Source: Arthrobacter_N sp051262515 (GTDB taxonomy: Bacteria > Actinomycetota > Actinomycetes > Actinomycetales > Micrococcaceae). From it: a stretch of 64,000 nucleotides of DNA. Below are positions 37,924 through 47,118 of this stretch, piece by piece. A program made the translations under genes and the position numbers. How positions within the stretch are numbered: the stretch's first letter is position 1; each line of letters begins with the position of its first letter. The notes beneath the pieces were generated by a model. It was given only the letters and a program-made list of their open reading frames with translations, searched no databases and was not told the DNA's origin. The stretch lies in the NCBI RefSeq assembly GCF_051262515.1, contig NZ_JBIMER010000004.1, forward strand, positions 173,458 to 237,457. Reading direction: 5' to 3'.

Positions 37924-39308
37924 GCGACGGCTCCCAGGGGTTCGTGGTCGATGTTGGCGGACGCGGGCGAGTCGCCCAGTCCATTCAGGAGGCTGCTCGC
38001 AATGGCTTTGACGACACGGGCGTTCACAGCGTTCCCAAGGGCCTTGTAGGCAGCGAGGTCGGAGGCAGGAAGCTGGATACCACCGAGGCTCTGGAGTTCG
38101 GCGCACTCGGCGGGTGTCATGTAGCGCCGCTGGCCGGTCAAGTTGGCCCCGAGGATCGGCACCTGCGTCTGTGTGAACGCGATCAGGCTGGGAGCGGTAG
38201 TCGGCCGCTTGACGCGGATGCCGGAGGCGCGCACCTGCAGTACGAAGTTATCGATGTCACGCTCCTCTCCCTGGGCATTCCACTCCAACTTCTGAAAACT
38301 GGAGTGGAATTCCCACGGACGCCATTCTCTGAGCCACGGTTCAATCCAGTCCACGTTGTCTTCATAGAACTTGCGGTTCTGACGAATAAAGCCGCGCTTC
38401 CAGTTCGGGAACTGGACGTCACTCTCCCGACGAGCGTGGCTTGGGATGAGGGCCTGTTGAGTGGGGATGGTGAGGCCATCGAGCTTGAAGCCGAAGCTGC
38501 CGCTAACGTGCATTCCGCTGAAGCCGCGCTTCGAGCGACGAGTCCAGACGCCTGCAGGCGTCTCGTCCTCGTATGGATAGGTGGCGCCGAACTCCATCGA
38601 CCAGATTGGGAACGACGGCATCTTGAGGTCAGCCGGCGTCCGCCTCAGGAAGTCGCCCCACATGTCGATGGCGTTCAACGTGCCCGCGGGAATCGGACGA
38701 CTGGAAGGCACGTCGTGGCGCAGCACAGAGGTGATGTCGGTGGGATCTTTATGCTTGGCGGGCCACTCGAACCCATCCAGTCCGTCGAGCGACCCCACGA
38801 AGTAGGCGCGGTCCCGGATCTGGGGGATGCCGAACTCGTGCGGCGAGAAATGCTCGATGTCGACCTCATAGCCCAACTCCTGCAGCATTGCAATGATCGT
38901 CCTCTTGGTGCGCCCCCCGTCGTGGTTCAGGATGTTGGGGACGTTCTCGAGGATGAACCTGCGGGGCCGCTTGACCCGGAGGATCCGGTGCACAGCGAAG
39001 AAGAGGTTCCCCTGGGCGGTGTCAGCGAAACCCATCTGATCGCCGGCCTTGGAGAAGGGTTGACACGGAAACCCTGCGGTCAGCACCTCATGGTCGGGGA
39101 CCTCCCGTGCCACGTCTTCGTCGGATCCCAGGTCGTTGATGTCGCTCCACGGCCGGATGCCGAAGTTGTCCCGGTAGAGGGCGTTCAGGTTCGGCTCCCA
39201 CTCGGCAGCGAACACACCCTGGCCGCCCAGCTCATCGAGAGCGACATGAAACCCACCGAGCCCAGCGAAGAGGTCGATAAACCGGAAGTTTCCGCTGCTT
39301 GTTCCCAC
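37920..39308 (-). CDS. DNA (cytosine-5) methyltransferase
   Basis: 462 residues from a GTG at 39308 preceded by GGAG nine bases upstream. All key C5-methyltransferase motifs are present: motif I FIDLFAGLGGFHVAL, motif IV TAGFPCQPFSKAG with the catalytic Cys, motif VI FILENVPNIL, motif VIII QIRDRAYFVGS, motif IX MTPAECAELQSLGG and motif X YKALGNAVNARVV. It methylates cytosine in a specific site and would protect host DNA from the nuclease parts of the operon. First gene of the four. Target sequence cannot be predicted by eye. Confidence 0.95.
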   Translation of the reverse strand: MGTSSGNFRFIDLFAGLGGFHVALDELGGQGVFAAEWEPNLNALYRDNFGIRPWSDINDLGSDEDVAREVPDHEVLTAGFPCQPFSKAGDQMGFADTAQGNLFFAVHRILRVKRPRRFILENVPNILNHDGGRTKRTIIAMLQELGYEVDIEHFSPHEFGIPQIRDRAYFVGSLDGLDGFEWPAKHKDPTDITSVLRHDVPSSRPIPAGTLNAIDMWGDFLRRTPADLKMPSFPIWSMEFGATYPYEDETPAGVWTRRSKRGFSGMHVSGSFGFKLDGLTIPTQQALIPSHARRESDVQFPNWKRGFIRQNRKFYEDNVDWIEPWLREWRPWEFHSSFQKLEWNAQGEERDIDNFVLQVRASGIRVKRPTTAPSLIAFTQTQVPILGANLTGQRRYMTPAECAELQSLGGIQLPASDLAAYKALGNAVNARVVKAIASSLLNGLGDSPASANIDHEPLGAVA

Positions 39309-39458
39309 TATCCCAGTCTCCGTCCGCTGCCCGGCAAGTCACGGACAAATCCTTGTCGTGCATCGTGCCAACTCACATTGTGCCAACTGAGACCGACATA
39401 ATGCGTATGCGAAACGCCGCGCGCGCGTCGAATTGGCAGGGCCCGGGGTACTTTTTCG

Positions 39459-39863
39459 TCACCAGACGTTAGCCCATGACGGAACCCGACCACGTTCGGC
39501 AGCCGAAAACCTTACGTTCGCGATAGCGACTTTCAAAGTATATGAGCAAGGACTTGGCACCAGGCTCGCGGGGCACGACGCTGAACTACCACCTATCCAG
39601 TGTATAAAGCTGTCATTGGGCCAGTCGTTTACAGCCTCGGGAGTCGGCCTGCCCCACACCTCGTCTAAGGCACCCCTCAACTGCGCGGCCAGAATGTTGC
39701 GGCGCACATGTAGAGCCAATTCTCTTCGAGCCTCCGGATCCCTCCGTAGCTTCCCACCTGTCGTTCTCAACGTATCGAAGGGTGACGGCAGCTTCGGCGG
39801 TGTCGTCGGCTGTGCCAGTCTCACTGCCGCTTCCGGCGTCTCTCGTCCCCGGTGCTCATTCAT
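39459..39863 (-). CDS. Hypothetical protein upstream of the methyltransferase
   Basis: About 134 residues from ATG 39863. The middle part (LRRDPEARRELALHVRRNILAAQL) has natural-looking helical composition. There is no ribosome site, and the C-terminal 40 residues look less convincing, so it may be a fragment. Family not recognised. Alternatively the stretch 39309-40170 is only decayed DNA from the second R-M-like copy. Confidence 0.3.
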   Translation of the reverse strand: MNEHRGRETPEAAVRLAQPTTPPKLPSPFDTLRTTGGKLRRDPEARRELALHVRRNILAAQLRGALDEVWGRPTPEAVNDWPNDSFIHWIGGSSASCPASLVPSPCSYTLKVAIANVRFSAAERGRVPSWANVW

Positions 39864-40169
39864 GGAGACTCGAAGTTGGGCCACACGTATATGGGAGCTT
39901 ATCCGAGGCGGCATACGACTTCGATCCAGCGGTCGGGCCCAGCGCCACGCGTCCAAGAGCCCCGGTGGCGGATGCCTCGATACGCCAAGCCTGCGGCGAA
40001 GTACTTGACCTGCGTGAGCCAGCGGGCGACGTCCGTCTGCAGCAAGTCTTCGCTGTCAGCCCATTCTTAGAATGATCGGACCGGCGCCATCCAAAGGGCG
40101 ACGGTTTTCTGACTTCGAAGGAACCTTGTTCCGTTTCGCGACCTGGACTCGCGTCGACGCCTGGCCCAG

Positions 40170-40643
40170 CATCCGCGCCGCGCTCGACCAGTGCGCGGAC
40201 TCTTCGTAACGGGCTCACCCGCGGATCTCTGGTCGATGGCGAACCTGAACGAGAGACACCTGCAATAGCCGAGGTTCTCGGTGGGCATCTGCTACGGCGC
40301 TGGCGCGCATGTCGGCAGCGGTCCGCTCGCAAACCTGGGATTCCATATCTTTGCAACGATGAAACGGGTCGGGGCTAACGGGGAACTCGAGACGGAATGG
40401 GGAGCCAACGACCCGCACGCTGGCACGCATGATTACCGCGGGGACGCGTTCTTCGACTACTACCATCGGGAAGAGCAAGTCCCAAGAGTGACCAGTGGAA
40501 CTCCTTGGCGCCTTCCGGGATCGCATGGCCAAATTCTCTTCAACGTGAACCAGTTGCCGGGGCAGGCGCACCCAGCCCTGGCGGCGGGCGAATGCATTCC
40601 AGCGGGCGGGCCCGAACAGTTCGCGGCGACCCGTGCCGGATAG
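40170..40643 (+). pseudogene. Z1 ATPase C-terminal fragment (second, decayed copy)
   Basis: The plus strand encodes a diverged copy of the last ~150 residues of the Z1 protein: RPVRGLFVTGSPADLWSMAN, an in-frame TAG after NERHLQ, then PRFSVGICYG, FFDYYHREEQVP and CIPAGGPEQFAATRAG. The last block is identical to the intact gene. The rest of the gene is missing. It is 30 bases upstream of a DUF4420 pseudogene, the same gene order as the intact operon but on the opposite strand. Confidence 0.85.
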
Positions 40644-40673
40644 CGCATCACAGATTGACGGGGAGGTGCAACG

Positions 40674-41725
40674 ATGACCAGCTACGAGTCTCTCCTCGGA
40701 CTAGTCGCTGATTTGCCAAGTGCTGCTTCGGTCAGCTTGCGGGACATCCGGTGGATGACCGAGGCTCGGGTGGTTGGCGTGGCAAGAAGCCATGAAGGCC
40801 GGGTCGAGGTGTTCCTTAGCGGTGCCGAGCTGGCAGCCACATCCAAAACGGTCAGGGATGGTATCAAGTTTCGCGCATGGCACCGCGATAACGCGCCGTC
40901 GTTGGACGCAAACAGGCTTCTGCTCCCCGCACATGACCACTTCGACCAAGTCACGGCCTTCATCTGTACTGAGTTGCTGCGCAATTGCGGATGTGGAGCT
41001 CAGACAGGCATTCGCCAAAACCGAGCCAATAGTCGAGCTAGCCCTCGAGCGGCTGCGCATGTCGAACGAGGTACTCATCGGACTCGCCGGAGAGGTGCTC
41101 GTACTCGATGCCCTGTGCCGCCATGCCGCCGAAGGCCAAGTGGCACAGGGCGTCGAGTCGTGGAAAGGCTGGAAAAATCGTCACGTAACTTCGTCTTGAG
41201 GACCGCAGGAATCGAAGTAAAGACCACGACTAGGAACATCTCGTCTCACCGCGTCCAAGGGGTCCATCAAGTCGAGCCCACGACGGCGCAGACGGAGGGC
41301 GGCGCGAGGTGCGCCTCTACCTCGTGAGCCTCGGCCTGCAGCCTGCTGACCCTGGCGGCGATTCCTCCTCTATCCCGCGACTCGTCAATCGAGTCATCGA
41401 ACGCATGGAAGCGGCCTCGTGTGGCGGACACGTGGATAATTTCCTCTCTCGCCTTTCCGAGTCCGGCGCTGAATCGGGCGACGGTTACGACCACAACACG
41501 ATGTACGAAGACTCTTTGTACATCACATCCTTCCTGACAGCCTCCTTCCGTGCTTACGACATGTCCGACGAGGCAGTCGAGGTTCTGCGACGGGAGGACG
41601 TCGTGGTCCGGCATCATGTAGACGTCAGTTCCGTGCGATTCCGCGTGGACTTGCCGGTGGCCGCAAGCATCAGCAATCCTGTCTCGGGGGCAAACCAGGT
41701 AGTGCAGACGATTCTGACTGCGTAG
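40674..41725 (+). pseudogene. DUF4420 nuclease-like gene, frameshifted (second copy)
   Basis: It starts at ATG 40674 behind GGGGAGG and begins MTSYESLLGLVADLPSA, like the intact paralogue. The frame changes near 40985, 41175 and 41308. Joined, the pieces include IGLAGEVLVLDALCRHA, GIEVKTTTRNISSHRVQGVH and VLRREDVVVRHHVDVSSVRF, matching the whole length of the 32148-33215 protein. The catalytic residues are still visible but the gene cannot give a full protein. Confidence 0.85.
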
Positions 41726-42009
41726 CCACCGCCACGGGACTGAGGTAATTAAGAACGGTGGCCGACCAACGCGCCATCGTGGTGGTCCGCTGGTCGCGCA
41801 ATACCCCCTTCCAGGGCTGCGGTGCCGCAGGGATGCCAGACTTCAAATGTAATCGGTGCAGAGAGCGCCTGGCCAAGGCCGTCCAGGGACAGGGGGCGAG
41901 CCTGACCAGTCTGCCGAAACAGACGGCGCGCAACGCACGGCGCTCAGGGACAGCAAGCCTGGCTAGCCAAGCAGCCGGGACCGCTTTGGGACGTCGGTAC
42001 TTCGGTGTC

Positions 42010-42050
42010 CTAGGCGAACAGGAGATTCGGTATTCTAGACGAACAGGAGA
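42010..42050. repeat. 16-base direct repeat ahead of a small gene
   Basis: CTAGGCGAACAGGAGA (42010-42025) recurs as CTAGACGAACAGGAGA (42035-42050), one mismatch, 25 bases apart. The second copy contains the purine-rich ribosome-site sequence of the 42060 gene. Confidence 0.7.
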
Positions 42051-42059
42051 GAGGCTGCG

Positions 42060-42191
42060 ATGGAACCGGGCAACATCTACGAACTCCTCCGGGCGATCGA
42101 GCAGACGGTCGGCTCGGAACTCTCCCACGCAGAATTAGTTGAATTTGTAGATGCTGCCGAGCCGCCCGGCGAGGCAACCCAAGGCAAGTAG
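42060..42191 (+). CDS. Small acidic protein (43 aa)
   Basis: ATG 42060 follows AGGAGAGAGG. The product reads MEPGNIYELLRAIEQTVGSE and continues LSHAELVEFVDAAEPPGE to TAG at 42189. It is a short amphipathic helical protein with natural composition. Family unknown; size and acidity would suit a regulator or antitoxin, but no partner toxin is adjacent. Confidence 0.5.
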   Translation: MEPGNIYELLRAIEQTVGSELSHAELVEFVDAAEPPGEATQGK

Positions 42192-43015
42192 ACCAGCGCC
42201 TGATCCGCAAGGGGGCGCGGCAGCGCCATCATCCGCACATGCGGAATGACGTGTACTTAATCCTAACGATTTCGCGGGTCGCGGCTGATGAGCAAAGCAG
42301 CCGACAGCATGGAGCCGGCGGTCGCCGACGGGCCGCGCCCGCTGGCCCATTCCGGAATGGGCAGGCGGAGTCGGAAGCAAGCCAAGATGGCATCGGAGCC
42401 GTTGTCGCCGCGCCGCAGAGGCACCGCGAACGACCGGGATGCTCCCCGATACCGATCAGCCTCACCCATCGCCGGGCGCATGCCCTACTCGGCAAGGGGA
42501 CTCGTGATGCGAACCTCCACGGCGCCGCGCACCAGACGGACCCCTTCGCTCGCAACATGAAGACACTTTTCAGCATGGCGATGCCGACCCACCGAAGAAG
42601 GGAATAGGGAGACTGGGCAGGGTGACGAGGTAGGTGGCAAGGAACGTCCCGGCGCACACCCGGGACCCACCCCACCTGCCGGCCCGAAGCATCACCACGG
42701 GGGGCGGCAGATGGGCGCCAAGTAGTCCGCGCGCCGTGGGACGGAACGTCGTGCACCAGCGCAACGAAAACCATTCCCGTTCCTCAACCCCGAACATGGG
42801 CTCAAGGTACGCGGGCACTCGATGAGGAACTCCCACCGTCTCCCACCGACGTCACAGCCTACGGGCTCCTGCAGCCCCTGACCCGGGATCATCTCTAGCC
42901 ATCCTCATGTAACTATTGGAGGATTCTCGGCTGATCTCATTTGGTGGAATCTACAGTCCTCCCACCACATGGTTGTACTCAGACACTTTCCGACGAGCAC
43001 CAGGAGACTCTTGAA
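42192..43015. other. Gene-poor stretch
   Basis: About 820 bases. A minus-strand frame at 42570-42836 is open but not convincing. An 18-base sequence (42242-42259) is shared exactly with 19329-19346 at the edge of the IS30 fragment, so transposon debris is likely. Confidence 0.4.
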
Positions 43016-43480
43016 ATGAGGATCTACTACTTCCATGGCGGCACCCCCACCTTGAATGAGGGAGAGCAGATTGTGCCGACCTCGCAATCTGGTGCGCGGT
43101 CAACGAATCTGGAGTCGCAGCTGGAGTTGGGGGCTAATCAGATTGCCCAGAGAACCGACAAGGTCTATTTGACGACCGATCTGGAGCTTGCGCAGGTCTA
43201 CGCCGGCCTGTGGACTGCGGAAGGAGCGGACCAAGCCGGAGGCGGCTCCGTCTATCAGGTCGAGGTACGAGACGGCAGCATGGAATCAGATCAAGACCTG
43301 CTTTCCAGTGCAGGCGTGTCATATCAAGCGGACTCTGCAGTAGTTATTGCGGTATGGAATCGGTCCGTCGCCTTCAAGAAAGAAAAGTTCGCGAAAAAAC
43401 TCAAAAAAGTTTTGTCCGAGCATGAGCGTGCAAAGGCTGCGAAGACAGCTAAGGGTGAACGGGCCGCCGAGATCGAGTAG
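43016..43480 (+). CDS. Probable ADP-ribosyltransferase-fold protein (Arr-like)
   Basis: 154 residues from ATG 43016, with GGAG nine bases upstream. The order of blocks YYFHGGTPTLNEGEQIVP, KVYLTTDLELAQVYAGL and GSVYQVEVRDG resembles the His..., Tyr...-type core of small ADP-ribosyltransferases such as rifampin ADP-ribosyltransferase. The C-terminus is Lys-rich (KKEKFAKKLKKVL). If correct it would transfer ADP-ribose from NAD to a small molecule, protein or nucleic acid. It could be a toxin or phage-defence effector. The assignment rests on motif pattern only. Confidence 0.45.
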   Translation: MRIYYFHGGTPTLNEGEQIVPTSQSGARSTNLESQLELGANQIAQRTDKVYLTTDLELAQVYAGLWTAEGADQAGGGSVYQVEVRDGSMESDQDLLSSAGVSYQADSAVVIAVWNRSVAFKKEKFAKKLKKVLSEHERAKAAKTAKGERAAEIE

Positions 43481-43844
43481 AGGATCAAATTTCTACTCGA
43501 TCGCTGGAGTCATGGTTGGTCCGTCGCTACATGGACCGCTCTGTCTGGCCGGCGTGATTTTCATACCCGCGTCCGTTCGAATTGAACGCAGCGGACGGAT
43601 GCATAGTAACGAGCGGGGGCCCACGCACTGGAACCTTAGGCAGCATCGCATTGCTACACGACGTCCGCGACTGGACAGCGGTTTGTCATGACCCGCCGTA
43701 CGGAAGGGATGGAAGGGCACCGGCAAGATCTACACCCGCATGTCTAGCTTCACCGACATGTGGCTACGCTGTCGCGTCAAGCCCACCCTGCCAAGAGGCC
43801 CGGACACCCCGCGATGGCCGGGTCTTTTGAGTAGGATCGATCCC
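43481..43844. other. Intergenic stretch
   Basis: No gene is convincing. It includes an imperfect inverted repeat around CGTCCGTTCGAATTGAACG (43569-43587). Confidence 0.35.
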
Positions 43845-44330
43845 GTGAATATACGCCTCGCCACCCACCACGATGCACCACAGCTCGCGGAACTGCTCAA
43901 ACCCTGGACCGAGCACCGAGCAGAATCCGAGCGGTACGCCCGCCGTCGGGGACCGACCGGTCCGGGTACCCACGTCGCCGAGCGCGACGGAGCCATCGTC
44001 GGGTGGCTGAACGGCAGTCATGTCAACAAAAATGCCGACCAAATGGCGGACTATAAGGACCGTGCGGACTGGAGGTGCTCCGTGCTGGCCGCGATGTACG
44101 TCAGCGTCGACCACCAGAAAGACGGTGCTGGCACAGCACTCGTGGAAGCCTTCCTTGCGGAGAGCGAGGACACAGGGAACACCATGGCCTACGTCCACCC
44201 AGATGCCAGCGTCGGCGCGGATCTAGAGCGGCTGCGGGGCTTCTACGCGAACCTCGGCTTTTCGGTGCGGCAGCCCGAGGGCCGCACCAGAATGGAGCAC
44301 TGGCCGATGGCTAGGGACATCGAGGGATGA
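43845..44330 (+). CDS. GNAT-family N-acetyltransferase
   Basis: 161 residues from GTG 43845 (NIRLATHHDAPQLAELL is the usual first strand and helix). Acetyl-CoA-binding signature: SVLAAMYVSVDHQKDGAGTALVEAFLAES. It continues AYVHPDASVGADLERLRGFYANLGF, the typical GNAT end. The frame is open back to 43740 but that extension lacks family features. It sits 15 bases before the DUF3883 gene. The acceptor substrate is unknown. Confidence 0.85.
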   Translation: MNIRLATHHDAPQLAELLKPWTEHRAESERYARRRGPTGPGTHVAERDGAIVGWLNGSHVNKNADQMADYKDRADWRCSVLAAMYVSVDHQKDGAGTALVEAFLAESEDTGNTMAYVHPDASVGADLERLRGFYANLGFSVRQPEGRTRMEHWPMARDIEG

Positions 44331-44345
44331 CACTACGATCAAGGC

Positions 44346-45632
44346 ATGGAGCATCAGATACCGAAGCAACTCCAGGCGACGGCGAAGCGAAAGCCGTTCC
44401 CGCCTCAGGGATACAAGGAGCTGTGCGAGCTCTCCCTCCAAGAACGGGAACCGGCCCGGCGAGCGGAGCTCGATCGGCTGAGCGGGCGCGTCAATCTCGA
44501 CGTCCCACCCACGCCTGACGGACCCCTCCCCCCGAAGCAGGGACGCCTCCCCCTCGTGCCGGCGAGGGATGCTGTCGGAGGTGAAGTGGCGGTGGTTCGT
44601 GGCGCATGGGTCGCGAAATACAACCCGACGAGAGCGCAAGAAGAGGCACAGCTTCCCGCCGCGGACCGCACCGTGGTTGCCTCCGACGTCTGGCAGGACT
44701 TCGAGTGGGCCAACCCCTCCCGAGCCATCACGGATCCCTGGATCAACAGCAAGCTCATGCGCGGATCCAAGGAAGAACTCGAGAAAGCGAATCCAGGCGA
44801 TCTCGTGTTCGTAATGCGCACCGACCACCTCGACCAGGACGTGCACCAGCTCGCCCGCCGGACCGTCGTCGGACTGTGGTGGATCGAGTCGATAAACAGT
44901 TGGACCGAGGACGACGCGAACGGGAACGCCAAGGAGTACACGGAAGCTGCCGGGTTCCCTGTCCGGCGTTTCGACTTTCCCGTTCCGGTTGTCGAGACGG
45001 GCCAGATGGACGGCGACTTCGAACGGATCAACGCACTGCGCGACCGCCGGCGGCGACCCTTCATCGAGCTGGACCCGGCCGAGGCGCTGCACATGGCCCG
45101 GGCCTGCGGCCTCCCCGCCAGCGTGCTGTCGGAGACCGACCCCGACCAACTCGCACCCATGTGCGCTGGACTGAAGCTGGGCCCGCCGTGGGAGGTGCAA
45201 AAGCGCATCCTTGACGGGGCAAAGGCAGTCGATCACCGCAACAAGGTCGAGGCCAACGCGCGCAACGCGGCCGTCAAGGCGTTGCGCCGGGAAGGGTTCG
45301 GCGTGGTGTCCACCGAGGACGAGAGGGGCGCGAACGGCCCCGGAGCCGACCTGTGGGGCTGCTGCTATGAGGCCGACGGATCCGTGTCGGAAATCCGTGT
45401 CGAGGTGAAAGGGACGGGCACGCCGCACCCTTGGGGCGTGGCCTTGACCCGCTATGAGCGGGAGGCAGCCGTGCGGGACTCGGGGGTGGGCAAGTGGTGG
45501 ATGCTCATCGTGACGCACGCCCGCCGGCCGGACCACAAGGAGCACTGGCTCACCAGTGAAGAGGCCGTGCGGAAATTCAGTATTCAGGATCAACAGGGCA
45601 GGTGGGTTGCCGATCCCTCGGTGACACTCTGA
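44346..45632 (+). CDS. EVE/PUA-like plus DUF3883 protein, candidate modified-DNA restriction nuclease
   Basis: 428 residues. Residues 145-185 (NPGDLVFVMRTDHLDQDVH, then TVVGLWWIES) resemble an EVE/PUA-like domain, a fold known to read modified bases. Residues 297-395 match DUF3883: NKVEANARNAAVKALRREGF, GPGADLWGCC and IRVEVKGTGT. The Asp335...Glu353-x-Lys355 pattern resembles a PD-(D/E)XK core. A reader plus nuclease-like domain suggests restriction of modified phage DNA. It follows the acetyltransferase by 15 bases. Domain boundaries are by eye, and activity is inferred. Confidence 0.6.
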   Translation: MEHQIPKQLQATAKRKPFPPQGYKELCELSLQEREPARRAELDRLSGRVNLDVPPTPDGPLPPKQGRLPLVPARDAVGGEVAVVRGAWVAKYNPTRAQEEAQLPAADRTVVASDVWQDFEWANPSRAITDPWINSKLMRGSKEELEKANPGDLVFVMRTDHLDQDVHQLARRTVVGLWWIESINSWTEDDANGNAKEYTEAAGFPVRRFDFPVPVVETGQMDGDFERINALRDRRRRPFIELDPAEALHMARACGLPASVLSETDPDQLAPMCAGLKLGPPWEVQKRILDGAKAVDHRNKVEANARNAAVKALRREGFGVVSTEDERGANGPGADLWGCCYEADGSVSEIRVEVKGTGTPHPWGVALTRYEREAAVRDSGVGKWWMLIVTHARRPDHKEHWLTSEEAVRKFSIQDQQGRWVADPSVTL

Positions 45633-45920
45633 CATGAGCCGCGCCCAAGGCAGCAGCGCCGCTTCCTGGAGCGTGGACCGAATGGCGCACAATACACCCC
45701 CGTGGTGACGGAGGTATCGGGCCCCGGCGTTGTCGGTGGCGACTGCGCCCACGTACAGGTAATCGGGGCTGCGGCGGGTTAATGGTGGCGGAGACGATCA
45801 TGGTGCTCCTCGCCGCGCCGCTAGCGAACTGCGCACGCCCCGGCCCCTCCCCCAAGCCGCTCCGCCTCGTGCACCGCTCCGCGCGGCTTCAGCCGGGAAA
45901 GGAGGGACATCTCGCCCCTC

Positions 45921-46163
45921 ATGACGCCACATCGCACCGTCAAAATCGCCACCACGACCGGCGTCGCCTACTACGTCAACAGCATCCGCAAGACCGCCGG
46001 CACCCACACCTACACCGGGACGGGAACCGTCACCGCGAAGGCATCCACGAGCTCCTACATGCTCGCCGGAACCGTGTCCTGGAAGTTCGACAACCGCAAC
46101 GCCGTCACCCCCACCCCCCGGATCGTCCAGATGGGCGAATCGTCCAATCCGGGCAGGCGGTGA
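45921..46163 (+). CDS. Small hypothetical protein, Thr-rich
   Basis: 80 residues beginning MTPHRTVKIATTTGVAYYV with a Thr/Gly-rich stretch predicted as beta strand. Its 3' end overlaps the minus-strand fragment at 46150-46393. No ribosome site or family is recognised, so it is uncertain. Confidence 0.25.
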   Translation: MTPHRTVKIATTTGVAYYVNSIRKTAGTHTYTGTGTVTAKASTSSYMLAGTVSWKFDNRNAVTPTPRIVQMGESSNPGRR

Positions 46164-46393
46164 TGTTGATTCACGAACACCCGCAACATGCCGTGCCAGC
46201 GTTTCCAAGCAGCACCGATCGTTCCCCTCTCGTGGCGCGGCAGAGAGGGCTCGGTGTGTATTTTTAGGCACGCATCCCACAGCAACGGGTTGTCTTCCAT
46301 CCGCTGCTCCAAGTACTTGGTCACCGCACGAGTGGTGCTGTGGCACAACCGGGCGATCTGCTGCGGGTCAACACCCTTCCGGTACATCAGCAT
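46150..46393 (-). pseudogene. Helicase-associated-domain-like protein, 5' fragment
   Basis: About 80 residues from ATG 46393: MLMYRKGVDPQQIARLCHST is a helix-turn-helix-like start. WKRWHGMLRVFVNQHHRLPG matches the repeated W...R...L..F...H.R.P pattern of helicase-associated domains common on actinobacterial plasmids. After this the frame runs to 46055 without resemblance, so the 3' part has been lost. Confidence 0.45.
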
Positions 46394-46944
46394 TCACTCA
46401 TCGCGCGGCTCGACCGTTCCACCGCCGATGCTCGCCATGAATGCGCCTGCCTTCGCAAGGCTCTCCTGCTTTTCTGCGATAAACCTCCCGGACACGGGCT
46501 GAGGCACAGGGCTTGGCCGTTTCTTGTGGACAGATGGCCATGTTCATGCACGACACTGAGGAGATGCAGGTTTTCGACAGACTCGATAGAGCCGATCCTC
46601 GGCCCGCTAGACACTCAGAGAGTACGTTCGAGTTCCTGAACCGTGTGCACAGGTCAAGGTTTCCGCGCGAGGGACGGATTCTGGGTTGGTGACAACGGTT
46701 GGCGCCGGGATCACGTCTCGGGTGTGCTGTGGATAAACCAACTGCAGCCCGAGTCGGTTTCATTCCGCGTCCCGGTTCTTTGGCTACACCCAAACGAGCA
46801 GAAAATTACCGAACTCCCCACCATATGGGAACGAGCTATCATGCAAGACGACAACATACAACACGCCATCGCCTCCATCCGGCCGAATGAACTGTTCGGC
46901 TTGACCTCTCCGTGGCCGCAAGGGGAGGCGTTCCCCCGGAATCA
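46394..46944. other. Gene-poor stretch
   Basis: An open plus-strand frame at 46643-46948 exists (ending NELFGLTSPWPQGEAFPRNH) but has no ribosome site or recognisable domain. Nothing else is seen. Confidence 0.3.
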
Positions 46945-47118
46945 CTAGCTGGAAGTCGATGAATGGCGGACGCAGCGTTGCATGAAAGCGATGACGATTT
47001 CGCTTTGGGTTCCCTGCAGGGCGGCGTAGGCCTTGAACTCGTTGGCGAGGTCCTCGGGGACGTCGAAGTTCATGCGCTTCAACGGCTGGGCGGATGCTGC
47101 AGGCTTCTTGGCGGTCAT
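46945..47118 (-). CDS. Ribbon-helix-helix DNA-binding protein (plasmid ParG/CopG type)
   Basis: 57 residues. LKRMNFDVPEDLANEFKAYA then ALQGTQSEIVIAFMQRCV is one ribbon-helix-helix unit with a short basic N-terminal tail, as in plasmid partition or copy-control proteins. Its ATG overlaps the stop of the glutaredoxin-like pseudogene by four bases (ATGA). No ParA-type ATPase is in the window. Confidence 0.7.
   Translation of the reverse strand: MTAKKPAASAQPLKRMNFDVPEDLANEFKAYAALQGTQSEIVIAFMQRCVRHSSTSS

Noticed and set aside
41758..42138. Possible 126-aa gene on the plus strand
   Set aside because: The start is weak, composition is Arg/Ser-rich, and it overlaps the better supported 43-aa gene in another frame.
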